A stretch of 64,000 bases of DNA, taken from assembly GCA_963836015.1 (NCBI GenBank), contig CAWIIF010000015.1, forward strand, positions 620,001 through 684,000, read 5' to 3'. Positions 34,290-43,768 of the stretch are shown one piece after another. The position numbers and the translations under genes were made by a program. How positions within the stretch are numbered: position 1 is the first letter of the stretch; each line of letters starts with the position of its first letter. The notes below the pieces were generated by a model, which had not been told where the DNA came from, did no database searches, and saw nothing but the letters and a program-made list of their open reading frames with translations. Source of the DNA: CAWCDJ01 sp963836015. GTDB taxonomy: Bacteria > Acidobacteriota > Terriglobia > Bryobacterales > Bryobacteraceae.

Positions 34290-36038
34290 TCAGTGCCCCG
34301 CCTGGCCGAAGCTGAGCTCGCGGATCCCCAGGTCGGGCGCCAACTCCTGGTTGTCTTCGTAAAGCAGCGGCGATTCGCCCCAGCCTTCGCGGCGGCGCCG
34401 GCGGAGGAACCACGATGCGGAGGCGAACAGCAAAAAGAAGAACGCGAACAACCCGTTGAACCGGCTGCCCGCGGCGACGATCACGGATAGCAACGGCACC
34501 GCTACACCCAACTGCGCCAGCCATGCCGCCGTGATCATCACCAGCGTCTTCTGTCCGGGCCGGCAGGAGCAGGCAAACGGAAGCTGCTGCCAGCTATAGA
34601 AGATCATCTCGAAGAACGAGAGTGAGACCAGCACCTGCAGCGCAGTCATTCGCAGCGCCAGCGGCCATCCCAGCACCCAGGCCGCGATCGGGCCCAGCAG
34701 CAGGTAGACCGGCGCGATCGCGTAGGCGATGATGAACCGCTCCACCGCCTTCATCCACTCCGCCCGGCCCAGGCTCTCGGTGCTTTGAAAGATCCAGTTG
34801 GCGCGCAGCTCGGCGGGGATCCGCAGTACGTGGTGCGCGCCCTTCAGCAGCACCATCGTGCAGGCCAGCGGCCAGAAGAGCACCAGGAATTCGAGAGCCT
34901 TGGTCCATTCGTGATCGCGGGCGAGCAGGGCGCCGTCCACCACCGAGCTGTTCAACACCACCGCCAGCGCGCCTCCGGCGTAGGACAGCCAGATGAGGCG
35001 GTGCGTGCGGCTGCGCGCCAGGGTTTTCGCCATGAACTGCATCACGCCTTCCTGCCGCGGGTCGCGGGTCAGCAGGCGCAGGTAACTCCACTGGCGCGCG
35101 CGGCCCACCACGGGAACCGGGCCTTCGATCAGCAGCTTGCGATAGCGGCGATACGCGGCCAGGTAAGTGAGCGCCGAGAGCGCCACGCTGATCGCCGCCG
35201 TCCACGCGGCGCGTCCAGCCATCGCGGCCAGGAACGGTTCGCGCGCGCCCAGCAGGTATTCGTGCAGCCCGGCGAACCACACCGGCGGCAGCCATCCGCC
35301 AAACTCGGGAATTCGCGCCAGCGTCGCGGGCGTCCAGCTCTGGATCGACCAGCTTCGCAGGCACGCCAGTAGCATCACGGCCACCAGCCCGCCTTGCGCC
35401 AGCACCGAGAGCCGCGCGAACAGCCGCGCCGGAAGCAGGTTGAGCAGCAGGCCCTCGAGCGCCACAATCGCAAAGAACACGGCGAGACAGCCCGCGCACG
35501 CGGAGGCCGCTTGCGCCCCGGCGTTCGCCCAGAACGACGGATTCCGCTGCCATCGGCCGGACATTTCGAGCGGCGCTAGGAACGCCGGCAGCAGGTTCAC
35601 CGCGGCCACCAGGATTACCGCGAACGACAGAATGGTGACGAAACGCGCGAGAAAGAGCTGGCGCGGCGTCACCGGCATTCCCGCCAGCGCCAGCGCGTCG
35701 CGGCGGCTGGGAAAGAGCGACTGCCATACCAGCAGCGTCACCACTCCGGTGAACGCCATCACCAGCGTCAGAAACGCAATCTCGTCGCCCAGCACGGCAT
35801 TCCGGAACGGCTCCGGAGAAGACAGCCTCGAGAGGATCCGGAACTGGTTGGCGAACTCCGGGACGGGCGACCCCGACCGCATCATGAGCATGCCCGCCGG
35901 CAGCAGCATGGAGAGCGCGCCGGTCGCCACCGTCTGCCACTGGCTCTTGCCCGAAGACCACTCGCCGTCGAACATGTGCGCCAGGAAGTGGCGGACCAGC
36001 TCGAGCTTCGGACCGTGCGTCTGCGCCCACCATCTCAC
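34290..36038 (-). CDS. ABC exporter membrane subunit
   Basis: The GTG at 36038 overlaps the TGA of the ATPase gene (GTGA), giving a 582-residue protein starting MRWWAQTHGPKLELVRHFLAHMF. Ten or more hydrophobic segments are visible, including VMAFTGVVTLLVWQSLF and RFVTILSFAVILVAAVNLLPAFL. It resembles the large ABC-2 type permeases next to drug or lipid exporter ATPases. The substrate cannot be inferred. Translation is coupled to the ATPase gene. Confidence 0.82.
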   Translation of the reverse strand: MRWWAQTHGPKLELVRHFLAHMFDGEWSSGKSQWQTVATGALSMLLPAGMLMMRSGSPVPEFANQFRILSRLSSPEPFRNAVLGDEIAFLTLVMAFTGVVTLLVWQSLFPSRRDALALAGMPVTPRQLFLARFVTILSFAVILVAAVNLLPAFLAPLEMSGRWQRNPSFWANAGAQAASACAGCLAVFFAIVALEGLLLNLLPARLFARLSVLAQGGLVAVMLLACLRSWSIQSWTPATLARIPEFGGWLPPVWFAGLHEYLLGAREPFLAAMAGRAAWTAAISVALSALTYLAAYRRYRKLLIEGPVPVVGRARQWSYLRLLTRDPRQEGVMQFMAKTLARSRTHRLIWLSYAGGALAVVLNSSVVDGALLARDHEWTKALEFLVLFWPLACTMVLLKGAHHVLRIPAELRANWIFQSTESLGRAEWMKAVERFIIAYAIAPVYLLLGPIAAWVLGWPLALRMTALQVLVSLSFFEMIFYSWQQLPFACSCRPGQKTLVMITAAWLAQLGVAVPLLSVIVAAGSRFNGLFAFFFLLFASASWFLRRRRREGWGESPLLYEDNQELAPDLGIRELSFGQAGH

Positions 36039-36799
36039 GCCTGCATCACCTCCAGGATGCGCCCCGCAAGCACTTGCGGATTCTCCACCCGCGCCAGCTC
36101 CGCGAACACGCCTGCGAGCGAGCCCTGGTGCATGGTTTCGCGCAGGTGGTCGATGGAATCGTGCGCGGCCACGCGCCCCTTGTTCAGGATCAGGACGCGC
36201 GCGCAGACTTTCTCCACCACCTCCAGCACGTGCGAGCTGTAGAAGATCATGCGGCCGCGCGCCGCCAGCTCCTGCATGAGCTCGCGCAGCACCAGCGCGG
36301 TGGTCACGTCCAGGCCGGAAAGGGGCTCGTCCAGGATCAGCAGCTCGGGGTCGTGCAACAGCGCGGCCGAGAGCAGGATCTTCTGCCGCATGCCTTTGGA
36401 ATACGACGACACCGGGCAGTGGCGGTCGTCCCACAGCGAGAAGAGCCGCAGGAACTCGTCGATCTTTGCTTCGAGCGTGCGTCGCGGAATCCCGCGCAGC
36501 CGGCCCGCCAGTTGCAGATATTCCCGCCCGGAAAAGTATGGATAGAGAAACGGCTCTTCCGGAACGTAGCCGATGCGCCGCTGGAAATCGGGCAGATCGT
36601 CGATGATGCTGCGGCCGTGATAGAGGATTTGCCCGTCGCTCGGCTCGATCAGCCCGATAATCATCTTGACGGTGGTGCTTTTCCCCGCGCCGTTCGGACC
36701 CACATAGCCGAGGATTTCACCGGGCTCGATCCGGAAGGAGACCTCGTGTACGGCCGGGATGCCGTTGAACCGCTTCGTGAGCGACCGGACTTCGAGCAT
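36035..36799 (-). CDS. ABC transporter ATP-binding protein
   Basis: This 254-residue ATPase has Walker A GPNGAGKST, the Q-loop region RRIGYVPEEPFLYPYFSGREYL, the signature SYSKGMRQK (instead of LSGGQ), Walker B LLILDEPLSGLD and the switch His in FYSSHVLE. This is the exporter type (NatA/CcmA-like). It energises the membrane subunit encoded immediately downstream. Confidence 0.94.
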   Translation of the reverse strand: MLEVRSLTKRFNGIPAVHEVSFRIEPGEILGYVGPNGAGKSTTVKMIIGLIEPSDGQILYHGRSIIDDLPDFQRRIGYVPEEPFLYPYFSGREYLQLAGRLRGIPRRTLEAKIDEFLRLFSLWDDRHCPVSSYSKGMRQKILLSAALLHDPELLILDEPLSGLDVTTALVLRELMQELAARGRMIFYSSHVLEVVEKVCARVLILNKGRVAAHDSIDHLRETMHQGSLAGVFAELARVENPQVLAGRILEVMQA

Positions 36800-36871
36800 G
36801 GAATTCTCCTGTCGGGCTTGGACGCCAAAGGCGGCGGTTTTGTGCCGGGAGAACGATAGAATGAGAGGACC

Positions 36872-36907
36872 ATGTCGAGACGACTCATCGTCCTGGCACT
36901 TCAGTGA
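36872..36907 (+). CDS. possible 11-residue leader peptide before the ethanolamine permease
   Basis: ATG at 36872 follows a strong Shine-Dalgarno GAGAGGA by 2-3 nt and encodes MSRRLIVLALQ. Its TGA (36905-36907) overlaps the GTG start of the permease (GTGA). The permease itself has no good ribosome-binding site, so its translation may depend on this short frame. Confidence 0.45.
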   Translation: MSRRLIVLALQ

Positions 36908-38331
36908 AGGCCACTTACACTGCTCCCGGAGCCGAGTACCTTGCCGAGCGGCGCCTGCGCCGCCACGCCCGTGTGCTGCACTTGTGGGCCATGGGCGTAG
37001 GCGCGGTGATCTCGGGCGATTTCTTCGGCTGGAATTTCGGGCTCGCCACCGGCGGGTTCGGCGGCATGCTGATCGCCTTCGCGGTCATGACCCTGATGTA
37101 CATCGGGCTGTGCTTCTCGATCGCCGAGATGTCGCCCGCATTGCCCCACGCCGGCGGCGCGTACTCCTTCGCCCGGACGTCCATGGGCCCCTGGGCCGGC
37201 TATATCACCGGGCTCGCCGAAAACATGGAGTATATCCTCACCCCGGCCGTGATCGTGGTCGGAATCGGCGGCTACCTGGGCGCCATCTTCGGCACTCCTT
37301 CCGCCTGGGAGCCGCTTTGGTGGCTGGCCTGTTACGGCGTCTTCGTCGCGCTCAATATCTGGGGCGTCGAGATGACCTTCCACGTCTCCGTGGGAGTCAC
37401 GCTCATCGCGCTCGCGGTCCTGGCAGTCTTCTGGATCGGCGCCGTCCCGCACTTCGACCTGGCGCGCTGGGCCTCACCCTACTTCCCCGCGGGCGTGCAC
37501 AAAACGAAGGCCGGCCTGGTCGAGCTGCCCTTCGCGTTGTGGCTCTACCTGGGGATCGAGCAGCTTCCCCTGGCCGCCGAAGAGAGCCACGACCCCAAGC
37601 GCGATATGCCGCGCGGCATCCTCTACGGGCTTCTCACTCTCATCGGCGTCTCGTTCCTGACCGTCGTGCTCAGCGCCGGAATTGCGCCGGGCGCGGCGAA
37701 GATCGGGACCTCCAATGAGCCTCTCTTCCTCGGCTTCCAGACCATCTTCGGACTCGGCCTGCAGGCGCGGGTGCTGGCCCTGGCCGCCTGCGCGGGCCTG
37801 GTGGCCAGCTTCCACACCATCATCTTTGCCTACGGCCGCCAGATCTATTCCCTGTCGCGCGCCGGCTACTTTCCCACCTGGCTCTCGGTGACGCACGGCC
37901 GCCGGCAGACGCCTCACCGCGCGCTGCTGGCCGGCTCGGCCCTGGGATTCGCGGCGGCGCTGGTCATTCACCTGGCGCCGCAAGGCAGCCCGGTGGGGGC
38001 GGTCCTGCTGAATATGGCGGTGTTCGGCGCCGTCCTGGCCTACATTCTGCAGATGGCCTCGTTCATTATGCTGCGCCTGCGCTTCCCGCGCATGGAGCGG
38101 CCCTACCGCAGCCCGCTCGGGATCGCCGGCGCGGGCTTCGCCGCACTGGTGGCCGCCGTGACCCTGGCCATCCTGTTCGCGAACCCGGACTACAACAAAG
38201 GAGTGATCGGCGCGGCGGTGTGGTTCCTCTCCGGCATCGTCTATTTCGCAGTGTGGGGCCGCGGGCGCCTGGTGCTGGCTCCCGAAGAGGCCTCCGCCTT
38301 CGCCCACCGCCACGAGCGTCCACCGGTATGA
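36904..38331 (+). CDS. eat: ethanolamine permease
   Basis: This 475-residue APC-superfamily transporter has 12 hydrophobic segments. GVGAVISGDFFGWNFGLATGGFGG, EMSPALPHAGGAYSFAR and GLAENMEYILTPAVIVVGIGGYL match ethanolamine permeases. The next two genes encode ethanolamine ammonia-lyase, which supports the substrate. The GTG start overlaps the stop of an 11-codon upstream frame; its own stop overlaps the eutB ATG (ATGA). Confidence 0.92.
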   Translation: MKATYTAPGAEYLAERRLRRHARVLHLWAMGVGAVISGDFFGWNFGLATGGFGGMLIAFAVMTLMYIGLCFSIAEMSPALPHAGGAYSFARTSMGPWAGYITGLAENMEYILTPAVIVVGIGGYLGAIFGTPSAWEPLWWLACYGVFVALNIWGVEMTFHVSVGVTLIALAVLAVFWIGAVPHFDLARWASPYFPAGVHKTKAGLVELPFALWLYLGIEQLPLAAEESHDPKRDMPRGILYGLLTLIGVSFLTVVLSAGIAPGAAKIGTSNEPLFLGFQTIFGLGLQARVLALAACAGLVASFHTIIFAYGRQIYSLSRAGYFPTWLSVTHGRRQTPHRALLAGSALGFAAALVIHLAPQGSPVGAVLLNMAVFGAVLAYILQMASFIMLRLRFPRMERPYRSPLGIAGAGFAALVAAVTLAILFANPDYNKGVIGAAVWFLSGIVYFAVWGRGRLVLAPEEASAFAHRHERPPV

Positions 38332-39618
38332 ACCTGCGCGACCTCCTGGCGAAGGCATCTCCCGCGCGAAGCGGCGACGAGCTGGCGGGCATCGCGGCAG
38401 CCGGCGCCGAAGAGCGCGTGCGCGCCCAGATGAAGCTGGCGGATGTCCCGCTGAAGGCCTTCCTGGCCGAGCCTCTCGTCCCTTACGAAGACGACGAAGT
38501 CACGCGCCTCATCTGCGATTCGCACGACGCTTCCGCCTTCGCTCCGGTGTCCCACCTCACCGCCGGCGAATTCCGCGACTGGCTGCTTTCCGATCAGGCC
38601 ACTACCGACCGGCTCTCGGCCCTGGCGCCCGGCCTCACGCCCGAAATGGCGGCCGCGGTGTCGAAACTCATGCGCCTGCAGGACCTCGTGTCGGCCGCGC
38701 GCAAATGCCGCGTGGTCACGCGCTTCCGCTCCACCATCGGCCTGCCCGGCCGCATGGCCACGCGGCTCCAGCCGAATCATCCGACCGACGATCCCGAAGG
38801 GCATCGCCGCCAGCATCCTCGACGGGCTGTCCTATGGCAACGGCGACGCCGTCATCGGCGTCAACCCGGCCTCCGACAATCCCGGCACGGTGGAGACGCT
38901 GCTGCACCTGCTCGACCGCATTCGCGAGCGCTACCGCATCCCCACCCAGACCTGCGTGCTGGCCCATGTGACCACCCAGATGCAGGCCATGGCCCGCGGC
39001 GCGCCCGTCGACCTGGTGTTTCAATCGATCGCCGGCACCGAGGCCGCCAACCGGTCGTTCGGGGTCAACCTGGCGCTCCTCGACGAAGCCTGGCAGGCCG
39101 CCCGCGAGCTGGGCCGCGGCGAGAACGTCATGTACTTCGAGACCGGCCAGGGCTCGGCGCTCTCGGCCGGCGCCCATCACGGCGTCGATCAACAGACCTG
39201 CGAGGCGCGCGCCTACGCCGTCGCGCGCCGCTACCGGCCGCTGCTCGTCAACACCGTGGTCGGATTCATCGGCCCCGAGTATCTCTATGACGGCAAGCAG
39301 ATTTTGCGCGCCGGCCTGGAAGACCATTTTTGCGGCAAGCTTCTCGGCGTTCCGATGGGTTGCGACGTCTGCTACACCAACCACGCCGAGGCCGATCAGG
39401 ACGATATGGATGCCCTGCTCACCATGCTCGGCGTGGCCGGCTGCAACTACATCATGGGGGTCCCCGGCGCCGACGACGTGATGCTGCACTATCAGAGCAC
39501 CAGCTTCCACGATGCGCTCTACGTGCGGTCGGTCCTGGGATTGAAACCGGCTCCGGAGTTCGAGGAGTGGCTCGAACGCCGTCCGCCGCTCGAGCCTGCG
39601 CCATGGCTATTGACTTAA
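38328..39618 (+). CDS. eutB: ethanolamine ammonia-lyase large subunit, frameshifted
   Basis: EutB with EutC converts ethanolamine to acetaldehyde and ammonia using adenosylcobalamin. The first frame gives MNLRDLLAKASPARSGDELAG to TRLQPNHPTDDP. The frame then breaks; one base later it continues GIAASILDGLSYGNGDAVIG, VFQSIAGTEAANRSFGVNL, TGQGSALSAGAHHGVDQQT and GVPMGCDVCYTNHAEADQDD, all hallmarks of EutB. The length is 3n+1. Removing one C of CCC at 38793-38795 restores a 429-residue protein. An insertion error, a mutation or +1 frameshifting could explain it. Confidence 0.9.
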
Positions 39619-40292
39619 GATCGTTCACGCCGGCGCGCGTCGGCCTCGGCCGCACCGGCCACAGCCTGCCGTGCGCCGAGCTGCTGCGCTTCCGCCTCGA
39701 TCATGCCCGCGCGCGCGATGCCGTCTATGAGGCGCTCGACCCGGCATCGCTCCCTATGCCGCACCTTCTGGTGCGCAGCGCCGCGCCCGACCGCGCAACC
39801 TACCTGCGGCGTCCCGACCTGGGGCGCCGCCTGCACCCCGATACGCGCCTCGAGCGCGGCGATTACGACGCGGCCATCGTAATTGCCGACGGACTCTCCG
39901 CACCGGCCGTGCATCGCCATGCCGCGCCGCTGCTGTCGGCCCTCCTGCCGAAACTCGAGGACTGGCGCCTGGCGCCGCTGACGGTGGCCCTCCAGGGCCG
40001 TGTCGCGATCGGCGACGAGATCGGTGAGCGCCTCGGAGCGCGCCTCGTGCTGGTTCTCATCGGCGAACGGCCCGGCTTGAGCTCCCCCGACAGCCTGGGA
40101 GTCTACCTCACCTGGGATCCGCGCCCCGGCCGCACCGATGCAGAGCGAAACTGCATCTCGAATGTGAGGGCGGAGGGCCTTCCCTACGAGCTGGCGGCCC
40201 ACAAGCTGCACTTCCTGATGAGCGAAGCGCGCGCCCGCAAGCTCTCCGGCGTGGCCCTGAAAGAAGACGCCCGGCTATTAGGGCCGCGCTAG
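39603..40292 (+). CDS. eutC: ethanolamine ammonia-lyase small subunit
   Basis: This 229-residue protein has RVGLGRTGHSLPCAELLRFRLDHARARDAVYE, typical of EutC, then DGLSAPAVHRHAAPLL, VALQGRVAIGDEIGE, LIGERPGLSSPDSLGVYLTW and RNCISNVRAEGLPYELAA. It contributes to the cobalamin-binding site. The ATG at 39603 overlaps the eutB end by 16 nt. The final 15 bp overlap the convergent histidine kinase gene. No eutA reactivase or shell genes are present. Confidence 0.94.
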   Translation: MAIDLRSFTPARVGLGRTGHSLPCAELLRFRLDHARARDAVYEALDPASLPMPHLLVRSAAPDRATYLRRPDLGRRLHPDTRLERGDYDAAIVIADGLSAPAVHRHAAPLLSALLPKLEDWRLAPLTVALQGRVAIGDEIGERLGARLVLVLIGERPGLSSPDSLGVYLTWDPRPGRTDAERNCISNVRAEGLPYELAAHKLHFLMSEARARKLSGVALKEDARLLGPR

Positions 40293-41828
40293 AATCTCGC
40301 GAATCTTCTGTCCCAGCACTTCGCGGCTGAACGGCTTCGGCAGAAAATCCACGGTCGAATCCAGAACTCCGTGGTGGACGACCGTGTTCTCCGTGTAGCC
40401 GGAAAGGAATAGGACCCTCAGGCCGGGCCGGATTTGCAGCAGTGCGTCGGCCACCTGCCGGCCGCTCATGTTCGGCATGACCACGTCGGTCAGCAACAGG
40501 GACACCTGCCCCGCGTAAGACCGGCCGATCTCGATGGCCGCTTCCCCGGAGGCCGCCGTCAGCACCTGGTATCCAAGCTTCTGCAGAATCCGGCAGGTCA
40601 GATCGCGAACGGCTTTCTCGTCTTCCACCAGCAGAATGGTTTCGGTTGCAGCGACTTTGGCATGCTCGGACCCATTGCTGGAGACTTGCGATACCGGCTC
40701 CTCGACCTTGGGAAAGTAGAGCTTGAACGTGGTCCCGGTACCCAGCTCGCTGTACACCCAGATGTCGCCGCCGCTTTGCTTCACCATTCCATACACGGTG
40801 GCCAGCCCCAGCCCGGTACCCTTGCCGCGCTCCTTCGTGGTGAAGAACGGCTCGAAGATGTGCTGCCGCGTGACTGAGTCCATTCCGATTCCGGTATCGC
40901 TGACCGCGATCATCACAAAATCGCCCGGCTTGACTCCCATGTGCGTCCGGACGTAATTCTCGTCGATTTGAAAGTTCCCGGTTTCGATCGTCAGGCGGCC
41001 CCCGGTGGGCATGGCATCCCGCGCATTCACCGCCAGGTTCACGATCGCCTGCTCGATGTGGTTGGGGTCGGCCTTGATGTTGGCGGAATCCGCGTTCAGC
41101 TTGATCAACAGCTCGACGTCCTCGCCGATCAGCCGGCGCAGCATCTTCTCCGTCTGTTCGATTACCAGGTTGACGCTGATCACTTTCGGCTGCATGATCT
41201 GCCGGCGGCTGAACGCCAGCAACTGGTTGGTGAGCGCGGCGGCACGGTCGGCGGCCTTGAGGATCTCCTCGGCATACCCGCGCAGCGGATCGACCGTCGA
41301 AAGCTCGTCCAGAATCATCCGGTTGTACCCGGTGATCACGGTCAGCATGTTGTTGAAGTCGTGCGCCACCCCGCCGGCCAGGCGCCCCACCGCTTCCATC
41401 TTCTGGGCGTGCATGAGCTGCTCTTCGAGCCGCTTGCGCTGGCTGATGTCGCTCACGAAGGCGATTCCGAAAACCGCGCCTTCGATCTCCACGGAGCTCA
41501 GGCTCACTTCGACGGGGAATTCGCTGCCGTCTTTGCGCCGGCCGGAAAGCTCCAGTCCGGTGCCCATCGGGCGGGTCCTTGGATGCTCGAAGTAGTCGTC
41601 GCGGTGCTGGGTGTGCGCTGTGCGCTTCGATTCCGGAAGCAGCATCTCGATCCCGCCGCCGACGAGCTCCTCGCGCGTGTATCCGAACATTTCTTCGGTA
41701 CGGTCATTGGCCAGTACAATCCTGCCAGTACGGTCAGTGCTGACAATCGCCTGTGCGGCCGATTCCAGCAAGGCAAAAAGTAGCTTTTCGCTTTTGTGCA
41801 GATGTGGTTGTTCCGAGCTCGCCGCCAT
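40278..41828 (-). CDS. PAS-domain hybrid histidine kinase with receiver
   Basis: This soluble 516-residue protein has a PAS domain (about residues 15-130, IVSTDRTGRIVLANDRTEEMFGY), a HisKA domain with H156 in GGVAHDFNNML, an ATPase domain (NLAVNARDAMP, VSDTGIGMD, GKGTGLGLATVYG), and a C-terminal receiver with D448 in LLLTDVVMPNMSG and KPF near the end. No membrane segment is visible, so the signal is cytoplasmic. The usual partner, a separate output regulator, is not adjacent. Confidence 0.92.
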   Translation of the reverse strand: MAASSEQPHLHKSEKLLFALLESAAQAIVSTDRTGRIVLANDRTEEMFGYTREELVGGGIEMLLPESKRTAHTQHRDDYFEHPRTRPMGTGLELSGRRKDGSEFPVEVSLSSVEIEGAVFGIAFVSDISQRKRLEEQLMHAQKMEAVGRLAGGVAHDFNNMLTVITGYNRMILDELSTVDPLRGYAEEILKAADRAAALTNQLLAFSRRQIMQPKVISVNLVIEQTEKMLRRLIGEDVELLIKLNADSANIKADPNHIEQAIVNLAVNARDAMPTGGRLTIETGNFQIDENYVRTHMGVKPGDFVMIAVSDTGIGMDSVTRQHIFEPFFTTKERGKGTGLGLATVYGMVKQSGGDIWVYSELGTGTTFKLYFPKVEEPVSQVSSNGSEHAKVAATETILLVEDEKAVRDLTCRILQKLGYQVLTAASGEAAIEIGRSYAGQVSLLLTDVVMPNMSGRQVADALLQIRPGLRVLFLSGYTENTVVHHGVLDSTVDFLPKPFSREVLGQKIREILARP

Positions 41829-41957
41829 CCCCTCAATCCTCCGAATGCACGTGCTCACAGTATAACGTGAAGCACGACACAAACTCGGGTTCTTCGGGAA
41901 CTATCCCTCCGGTTAACACCGGGTATGACGGAGTTAGAGGCTGGCGGATTTTCGGAG

Positions 41958-43550
41958 TTACTGCCGCATGGCGTAGACTCTTTGCGCCTGGCTCAACAGG
42001 CTCTGCGCTTTAGGCAGGCTCTGGATGGCCTTGGCGATTTCGGGGTCGTCCGCCCACGTCGCGCGGTTGGCGGTGTCTTTGTCGAAAGCGCGGAAGTAGA
42101 ATTCCCAGCGAATGCCCTGCTTGATCCAGTCCCGGTTGCTGTCGAAATCGGCGTCGGTGAACGGCATCTTCTGCGCGGTCAGGAATGCCTTGAATTTGTC
42201 CAGCGTCGCATCGTCCGGCTGCCACCCTTGCGGCAACTGCGGCTTCGCCGGGCCGAAGTACGTGTTGGCGAAGCGGTAGAACATGTTGGCGGTGTTGGGA
42301 ATCACGCCCAGGCGCCGCTGGAAGATGCTGTACTTCGGGCCCGCATACTTCTCGTCCGGCGTAATGCCTCCGCCGCCGTAGACCTTCCGACCCGAATCGG
42401 TCGGATGGACGTCCTTCGTGTCGGACGTGTCCGTATTGGTGTGGGCGTAATACGAATAGAACGACTGGTGCGAGTAATCGCGCTGGATCAGCCGCCCGCT
42501 AGGTGTGTAGTAGTGGGCGATCGTCAGCAGCAGCGCCGCGCCTTCCGAAAGCGGGAACTGCGCCTGCACCAGGCCCTTGCCGAACGTGGTCTCTCCCAGA
42601 ATCCAGGCGCGGTCGTGATCCTGTAGAGCGCCCGAGACGATTTCCGATGCGGAAGCCGAGCCGCCGTTTACCAGCACCACCATCGGGTACTTCTGGGCCA
42701 GCGCGTTGGCCCGGGCGCGGAAGATCTGCTCGCTCTCCGCCCGGCCGCGATGCGAGACTACGGTCTGCCCGTTGCGGAGGAAACGGCCCGCCAGCGACAC
42801 CGCTTCGGTCACCAGCCCTCCCAGGTTGCCGCGCAGGTCGAGAATCAGCCCGTTGACGTTCTGCTCGCCCATCTTGCGCAGCAGGGTCTCGGTGTCCTTG
42901 GACACGTTCTGCGCTTCGAAGCTCTCCACGTGCAGGAAGGCGATATTCGGCTTTACCCAGAAGGCATCCACCACGCTGGTTTCGATTTCGCCGCGCGTCA
43001 CGGTGGCGCTGAACGGCTCGGTGGCGCCGTCCCGCATCACGCTCACTTTGACCGGCGTGCCCTTGGGGCCGCGCAGCAGCTCGGCGACGCCCGGTGATTC
43101 CATCTTCGTGGTGTCCTTACCGTCCACCGCGACAATCACGTCGCCCCGGCGCATCCCGGCTTTCCAGGCGGGGGAGCCCACGAACGGCTCCATCACCACT
43201 ACCTTCGGCCCGTCCATCGTGATCTGCATGCCCACGCCGTAATACTGCGCGTGCTGGCGGCGCTGCATCTCCCGGTATTCCGCGGGATCCACGAAATTCG
43301 AGTGCGGGTCGAGTGTGTGCAGCATGCCCGGGATGGCGCCCGCATAGAACGCCTTCTCCGAAGAGACCGGGTCGGCATAGTTTTTCTCAACCAGCGCGAA
43401 CACATTGGCGACCGTCCGGATGTCCTTGTCGAGGTCGTCTCCGGTGGTTGTGGACGCCGCATGGGCGCGGATCTCCGGACCGTAAACCGGCGCAAGCAGC
43501 ACCGAAAGGGCAACGATCAGGACGGCGAATACAGTGGTTCTGGTTTTCAT
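41958..43550 (-). CDS. S41 family C-terminal processing protease
   Basis: This 530-residue periplasmic protease has a signal peptide or anchor (MKTRTTVFAVLIVALSVLLAP), a PDZ domain (VGMQITMDGPKVVVMEPFVGSPAWKAGMRRGDVI), and the S41 catalytic domain with S298 in NGGSASASE and K325 in FGKGLVQ. LILDLRGNLGG is also typical. The C-terminal 130 residues extend beyond the standard CtpA fold. A short frame with a good ribosome-binding site ends 4 nt before its ATG. Confidence 0.94.
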   Translation of the reverse strand: MKTRTTVFAVLIVALSVLLAPVYGPEIRAHAASTTTGDDLDKDIRTVANVFALVEKNYADPVSSEKAFYAGAIPGMLHTLDPHSNFVDPAEYREMQRRQHAQYYGVGMQITMDGPKVVVMEPFVGSPAWKAGMRRGDVIVAVDGKDTTKMESPGVAELLRGPKGTPVKVSVMRDGATEPFSATVTRGEIETSVVDAFWVKPNIAFLHVESFEAQNVSKDTETLLRKMGEQNVNGLILDLRGNLGGLVTEAVSLAGRFLRNGQTVVSHRGRAESEQIFRARANALAQKYPMVVLVNGGSASASEIVSGALQDHDRAWILGETTFGKGLVQAQFPLSEGAALLLTIAHYYTPSGRLIQRDYSHQSFYSYYAHTNTDTSDTKDVHPTDSGRKVYGGGGITPDEKYAGPKYSIFQRRLGVIPNTANMFYRFANTYFGPAKPQLPQGWQPDDATLDKFKAFLTAQKMPFTDADFDSNRDWIKQGIRWEFYFRAFDKDTANRATWADDPEIAKAIQSLPKAQSLLSQAQRVYAMRQ

Positions 43551-43554
43551 GGTT

Positions 43555-43644
43555 TTACCGCGCGGGGAAAACTCCCGCCAGAGACTTTCGACTTTCAGGA
43601 TGGAAACTCAGCAGAATGGTAAGGAACATCTCGATCAGCGTCAT
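43555..43644 (-). CDS. possible 29-residue leader peptide before the S41 protease
   Basis: ATG at 43644 follows GGAG with a 4-nt gap and encodes MTLIEMFLTILLSFHPESRK and nine more residues, ending in TAA 4 nt before the protease ATG. The first 13 residues are hydrophobic. It may couple translation; there is no independent evidence for expression. Confidence 0.25.
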   Translation of the reverse strand: MTLIEMFLTILLSFHPESRKSLAGVFPAR

Positions 43645-43768
43645 GAATCTCCGCATTGGGGCTGCCGCCCCGGATTCGATGCTCCCTTCCTTATTGATAT
43701 CATACTCGACTTTTCCGCTTTTCGCGAAAACCGTGGCAGTCTTCGCCTTGCCTATATAGTGGAAAGGT

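Noticed and set aside
36759..37718. Second plus-strand frame of 319 residues over the ethanolamine permease gene
   Set aside because: It is Arg-rich and overlaps the permease frame, which has the conserved membrane segments.
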